The notes under the pieces were generated by a model that did not search any database, was not told where the DNA came from, and saw only the letters and a program-made list of their open reading frames with translations. Positions 62,791 through 64,000 of a DNA stretch of 64,000 bases are shown here, in pieces. A program made the position numbers and the translations under genes. Numbering within the stretch: the stretch's first letter is position 1; each line of letters opens with the position of its first letter. The stretch is from Dastarcus helophoroides (taxonomy: Eukaryota; Arthropoda; Insecta; Coleoptera; Bothrideridae): contig CM053330.1 of NCBI GenBank assembly GCA_028583605.1, positions 27,912,598-27,976,597 of the forward strand, read 5' to 3'.

Positions 62791-63890
62791 ACATTTTATA
62801 AGAAAACTAATGAGAAAAATAAAATGTTTGGAGTAAATCAAAACAGCGCGAAAAAACTGAAAATTTCGATAAAAGAAAATATCTGGAAAAACTCGAATAT
62901 TCGCAAATATTGAAATTTTACTGAAGAGCGCATTTATACATGAAATTCGAAATTTTAAAATTTCGTGAAAACGGTAAAAAAAAATTACGAAAAATCGGGA
63001 TTTCAATTTCAGTCATTTTGAGTTTTTTCCTGAAGTTTCGATTTATGTCTAAATATTTCTGCTCTTTTTTTAAAATTCCAACATTTTCTGGAAATTTCGG
63101 CTTTTCTCTACAAATTTCTTCTACAGAATATTTCGAGGTTTTTCAAAATTTCAATTTCTGATAATTCGACCTTTTTGTAGCAAAAAAAGTGCCAATTTCG
63201 GAATTTTGACCTCTTTTTCCAATTTTCGCATGCATATTTTCTAGAAAGAAAAAAATCATAGAAATTACGAATTTTTTTTGTTTTCATTTCAAACTTTTTG
63301 AAATTTCACTTTTTCGTGAAATTTCAGTGTTTCCAAAAATGTTTTGCAGAAATTTCGAATTTTTTAAACTTCCGAATTCTTTCTCTAATTTTAACGTTTC
63401 GACTTCCATAATCTCTTTATAGCAGTGTGGAGTTTTTTTTTAATTTCGAGTTGTTCTTAAAATGTTGGGTTTTCTTTAAATTTTTTTATAGATCTTTCAA
63501 TTTTTTTAATAATCCCGTTTCTCAACCTTTCCCTGAACTTGTATAAAATTTAAAGTTTTCTCTTTGAATGTCTGGTTTGTCTTTAAAATTTAAATCCTTT
63601 TTCTTCAAAATTCGCCTTTTCTTTGAATTTGAAATTTCGAGTTTTTGCAATAACCTGTAATTATTATTTCTAAAAATTTAAACATTTAAAAAAATATATA
63701 GAAATGTCTAGTTTTTCTAGAGATTACAACTTTTTCAAGCATTTTATAACAGGAAAAAAATAATAAGATTTCTTCTCAAGTAGTATATTTTTCAAAGTTT
63801 CAGATACCTATTCTCTAGAAAAAAATTATAAATGTTTTTGATTCTTTTCTTTAAATATAGACTTTTTAAATTTCGATTTTTGAGCTTCGA
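62791..63890. repeat. AT-rich array in PKC intron
   Basis: TTTCGAATTTT/AAATTTCGA units of the dispersed AT-rich family, mostly plus orientation. The frames at 62779-63161 belong to it. A GC-richer scrap follows at 63895-63980 to the window end and was not identified. Confidence 0.5.
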
Positions 63891-64000
63891 CTGTTCGTTT
63901 GGGCGCTATTAGCTAGATGATATTTGATGATGAGCAGAGGGTCATAGTATCGTACCCATGCGCCCTTACGTCACGTTCTGTTAAAAATATGATTGGTGCG

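Overview
The window looks like nuclear DNA of an insect. The genes have GT-AG introns, the SNAP-25 and novel-PKC proteins read like insect orthologues, and the DNA between genes is AT-rich and full of DNA transposons (hAT-like, pogo/Tigger, mariner, Tc1, Harbinger), foldback MITEs and one Ty3-type LTR element. A beetle or other holometabolous insect is a reasonable guess, but nothing here proves the order.

Six protein genes can be supported, all but the last on the minus strand. (1) 6388-7753: a four-exon gene for a 244-residue protein with a signal peptide and membrane segments, which I do not recognise. (2) 14287-19566: a nine-exon KH plus DEAD-box RNA helicase of the DDX43 type (680 aa). 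(3) 21406-21682: a two-exon, 72-aa protein matching the N-terminal dynein-attachment region of CCDC103/DNAAF19. (4) 29442-44814: SNAP-25, with three interchangeable 49-nt exons over the centre of the first SNARE helix and two alternative last exons. (5) 49114-50421: intron-less mitochondrial phenylalanyl-tRNA synthetase. (6) 61566-61913, plus strand: the first coding exon (C2 domain) of a novel-type protein kinase C; the rest lies beyond the window.

Layout. 1-6000: AT-rich DNA with a tRNA-like SINE remnant and two nested hAT-like elements, the inner one filled with an AT-rich array. 6.4-7.8 kb: membrane protein gene. 7.9-9.3 kb: AT array and a MITE. 9.7-13.7 kb: triple nest (mariner remnant split by a pogo/Tigger element, itself split by a hAT-like element holding a perfect 102-bp-arm palindrome). 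14.3-21.7 kb: DDX43 and the CCDC103-like gene. 21.8-27 kb: mostly AT array. 27.6-45.2 kb: SNAP-25, whose introns hold a 30-bp minisatellite, MITEs and a Harbinger remnant. 45.2-49 kb: foldback elements and an AT array. 49.1-50.4 kb: FARS2. 51.0-54.2 kb: foldback element carrying a mariner copy and a second CAGTGGC-ended element. 54.6-60.0 kb: Tc1-like element split by an LTR retrotransposon. 60-64 kb: the PKC 5' region, first exon and start of its intron.

The genes do not form an operon-like unit. SNAP-25 and the PKC act in neurons and signalling, the CCDC103-like protein in axonemal dynein assembly, DDX43 in RNA or germline work, and FARS2 in mitochondrial translation. The strongest observation is the SNAP-25 exon choice: 3 x 2 possible proteins that vary the SNARE core around the zero layer and at its C-terminal end. 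No CRISPR array, rRNA or intact tRNA gene was seen.
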